DNA of 24,082 nt from a virus: positions 1 through 24,082 of IMG/VR virus record IMGVR_UViG_3300030020_000104, one strand, 5' to 3'. This document shows, in pieces, positions 22,863 through 24,082 of the stretch. Under the pieces are notes generated by a model, which was given only the letters and a program-made list of their open reading frames with translations, was not told where the DNA came from and did not search any database. A program made the translations under genes and the position numbers. Within the stretch, counting starts at the first letter, position 1. The number at the start of each line of letters is the position of its first letter.

Positions 22863-23276
22863 GTGAAATTCATCCGCTTCATGGCGGCGCTGCTGGCGTT
22901 TGCCTTTTGCATTGTCACGCCCGTTTTCGCGCAGACTGCTGCCCCGACGTATATCCAGGGCAACCAGCTCAAGACCGCCGACGGCGTCATCTTGTTCGAT
23001 AAGAATGGCAATCCGGCCACCCCGGGCAACCCGCTGCCTGCCGCCGACGCGAACAACGCGCCGTTTTCCGCGCCCACCGTTGTCGCCGTGGGCGGTTCAT
23101 TCAGCACCGCTCGCTCGATCGGCTTTCTGGTCACCACCGCCGGCAACACCGTGGTGACCTTCACCAACGGCACCGCGATCACGCTGCCGGTGGTGCCAGG
23201 CTGGAACCAATACCCCTTCAGCAACTGCACGCTGACATCAACCACCGCGACCGAAACCGCCTACGCGCTCAATTGA
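22863..23276 (+). CDS. Small protein with Sec signal peptide
   Basis: A 137-aa protein starting at GTG 22863, with GAGGA at 22851-22855. GTG is chosen over ATG 22881 because it gives a complete signal peptide: basic KFIR, hydrophobic MAALLAFAFCIVT, then PVFAQ as the likely cut site near residue 24. The mature part is beta-prone (TAAPTYIQGNQLKTADGVIL, FSTARSIGFLVTTAGNTVVTF, ITLPVVPGWNQYPFSNCTLT). It resembles a small capping domain found in phage proteins that ends with a strand carrying one cysteine. The family is not recognised. Confidence 0.7.
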   Translation: MKFIRFMAALLAFAFCIVTPVFAQTAAPTYIQGNQLKTADGVILFDKNGNPATPGNPLPAADANNAPFSAPTVVAVGGSFSTARSIGFLVTTAGNTVVTFTNGTAITLPVVPGWNQYPFSNCTLTSTTATETAYALN

Positions 23277-23284
23277 GGCAGACC

Positions 23285-24082
23285 ATGAAACGCCTTCTTC
23301 TCGCACTCGCGGCCCTGCTGGCCACCCCGGCGCTTGCCGCGCCACCGATGGCGTCGACGCCGGCGCTTTCGCCCACGGGCGACGCGTCGAAAACGACCGT
23401 GCAAGTGCTGGGCGCTCCCACGTCCAACGCCGATACGCAGGCGGCATGGTGGGCTGATTTCCTCAACGTCCGCCGTTTCAAGCATCCCGGCGACCCTGAC
23501 GACACACTCTCTTTCAATCGGATGTGCGCTTACGCTCAGACCGCCGGAAACAGCGTTCCCAAGACAGTCACAATCCCGACTTACGCTTATTCAGTTGCGC
23601 CGCCATCGCCCACCACTCCGGTCTGCACGATCACGGGTTCTTATTGGCACATTAGCGGGAAAGGGCAGTCGTCGATCATCAACATGACAGCGGACGGCGA
23701 ACTGTTCCGCTTCGACATCTCAACGATTACCTCGAACGACAATAGCATCGAAGGTTTCCGCACGATTTCCAATCTCGGCGCAGGAAACCAGACCAACACC
23801 AACGTCATTCGTCTTTATTGCGCCACGCCGGGGGCATCGCCGTGCAAGGCTGCGACCCATTTCAGGTTTCAAAACCTGACGGGTTCCGGCATCTATCGCC
23901 TCGTTAAGCTCGACAAGACGAGCTACACCTCGTGGGGCGACGGCTCGACAATCCAGAATTACGGACAGCTCGATTTTCTCGACCTCGACACCGACAGTTC
24001 GACCGGTCTGCTGCCATATGAGGTCGTGCACATTGATGGTGGCCCTGGCGCGCACAACATCTTTCGGGGCGGCGACTGGGCG
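23285..24082 (+). CDS. Putative tailspike/beta-helix protein with signal peptide (3' partial)
   Basis: The frame is open from ATG 23285 to the right edge (266 codons visible). The first 19 residues are a signal peptide (MKRLLLALAALLATPALA, then APP). Residues about 45-105 contain VLGAPTSNADTQAAWWADFL, and from about 110 on there is a run of short strands with the feel of a right-handed beta-helix: ITGSYWHISGKGQSSIINM, LFRFDISTITSNDNSIEGF, NVIRLYCATPG, THFRFQNLTGSGIYRLVKL. The order 'is hidden behind a stable fold, then a G-x-G turn' matches pectate-lyase-like tailspikes that bind or cleave surface polysaccharide. GC falls to about 50% here against about 65-68% in the tail genes, suggesting separate origin. 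No catalytic residues can be assigned in the visible part. Confidence 0.7.
   Translation, partial: MKRLLLALAALLATPALAAPPMASTPALSPTGDASKTTVQVLGAPTSNADTQAAWWADFLNVRRFKHPGDPDDTLSFNRMCAYAQTAGNSVPKTVTIPTYAYSVAPPSPTTPVCTITGSYWHISGKGQSSIINMTADGELFRFDISTITSNDNSIEGFRTISNLGAGNQTNTNVIRLYCATPGASPCKAATHFRFQNLTGSGIYRLVKLDKTSYTSWGDGSTIQNYGQLDFLDLDTDSSTGLLPYEVVHIDGGPGAHNIFRGGDWA

Noticed and set aside
1-24082. tRNA, rRNA, insertion sequence or att site
   Set aside because: No tRNA-like cloverleaf, transposase gene, terminal inverted repeats or integrase was seen anywhere in the window.

Overview
The window is the structural (late) half of a tailed-phage genome or prophage, about 24 kb, with every credible gene on the + strand and almost no space between genes. 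GC is high (roughly 65-68% in most of it, by eye) and codons are strongly G/C-ending. This fits a GC-rich Pseudomonadota host; an alphaproteobacterium of sphingomonad type is my best guess, but that is inference because no host gene is present. No integrase, repressor, transposase or replication gene is visible, so I cannot tell whether the phage is integrated or free.

Layout. (1) 1-2554: DNA packaging, with the end of a terminase small subunit and a GpA-type large subunit. (2) 2581-8757: a lambda-type head module in lambda-like order: gpW-like joiner, gpB-like portal, a small FlbD-like protein, an S49 (gpC-like) prohead protease, a highly charged putative scaffold (Nu3 position), gpD-like decoration protein, gpE-like major capsid protein and an FII-like head-tail joiner. 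(3) 8754-18763: a Mu-type contractile tail: putative terminator, DUF2635-like protein, sheath (L), tube (M), gp41/gp42-type tail-assembly chaperone with a clear -1 frameshift site, a short tape measure with a lytic transglycosylase domain, then gpN, gpP/gp44, gp45, gp46, gp47 and gp48 homologues of the baseplate. (4) 18773-20191: fibre and accessory tail genes. (5) 20215-21406: a lysis cassette of a coiled-coil membrane protein, a GH24-type lysozyme and a two-TM holin candidate. (6) 21426-24082: three consecutive genes whose products each begin with a Sec-type signal peptide; the last runs off the window and looks like the start of a beta-helix tailspike. GC drops in this last gene.

The phage is thus a mosaic of a lambda-like capsid and a Mu-like contractile tail. 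Most adjacent genes overlap by 1-4 bases (ATGA, GTGA, TAATG, TGATG), implying translational coupling. The exception is the scaffold-decoration-capsid block, where hairpins and two intrinsic terminators separate the genes, probably to set protein ratios. The most notable signals are the T-TTT-TTC frameshift site, the hairpin-punctuated capsid block, the poly-acidic repeat scaffold, and the run of signal-peptide-bearing proteins at the right end.
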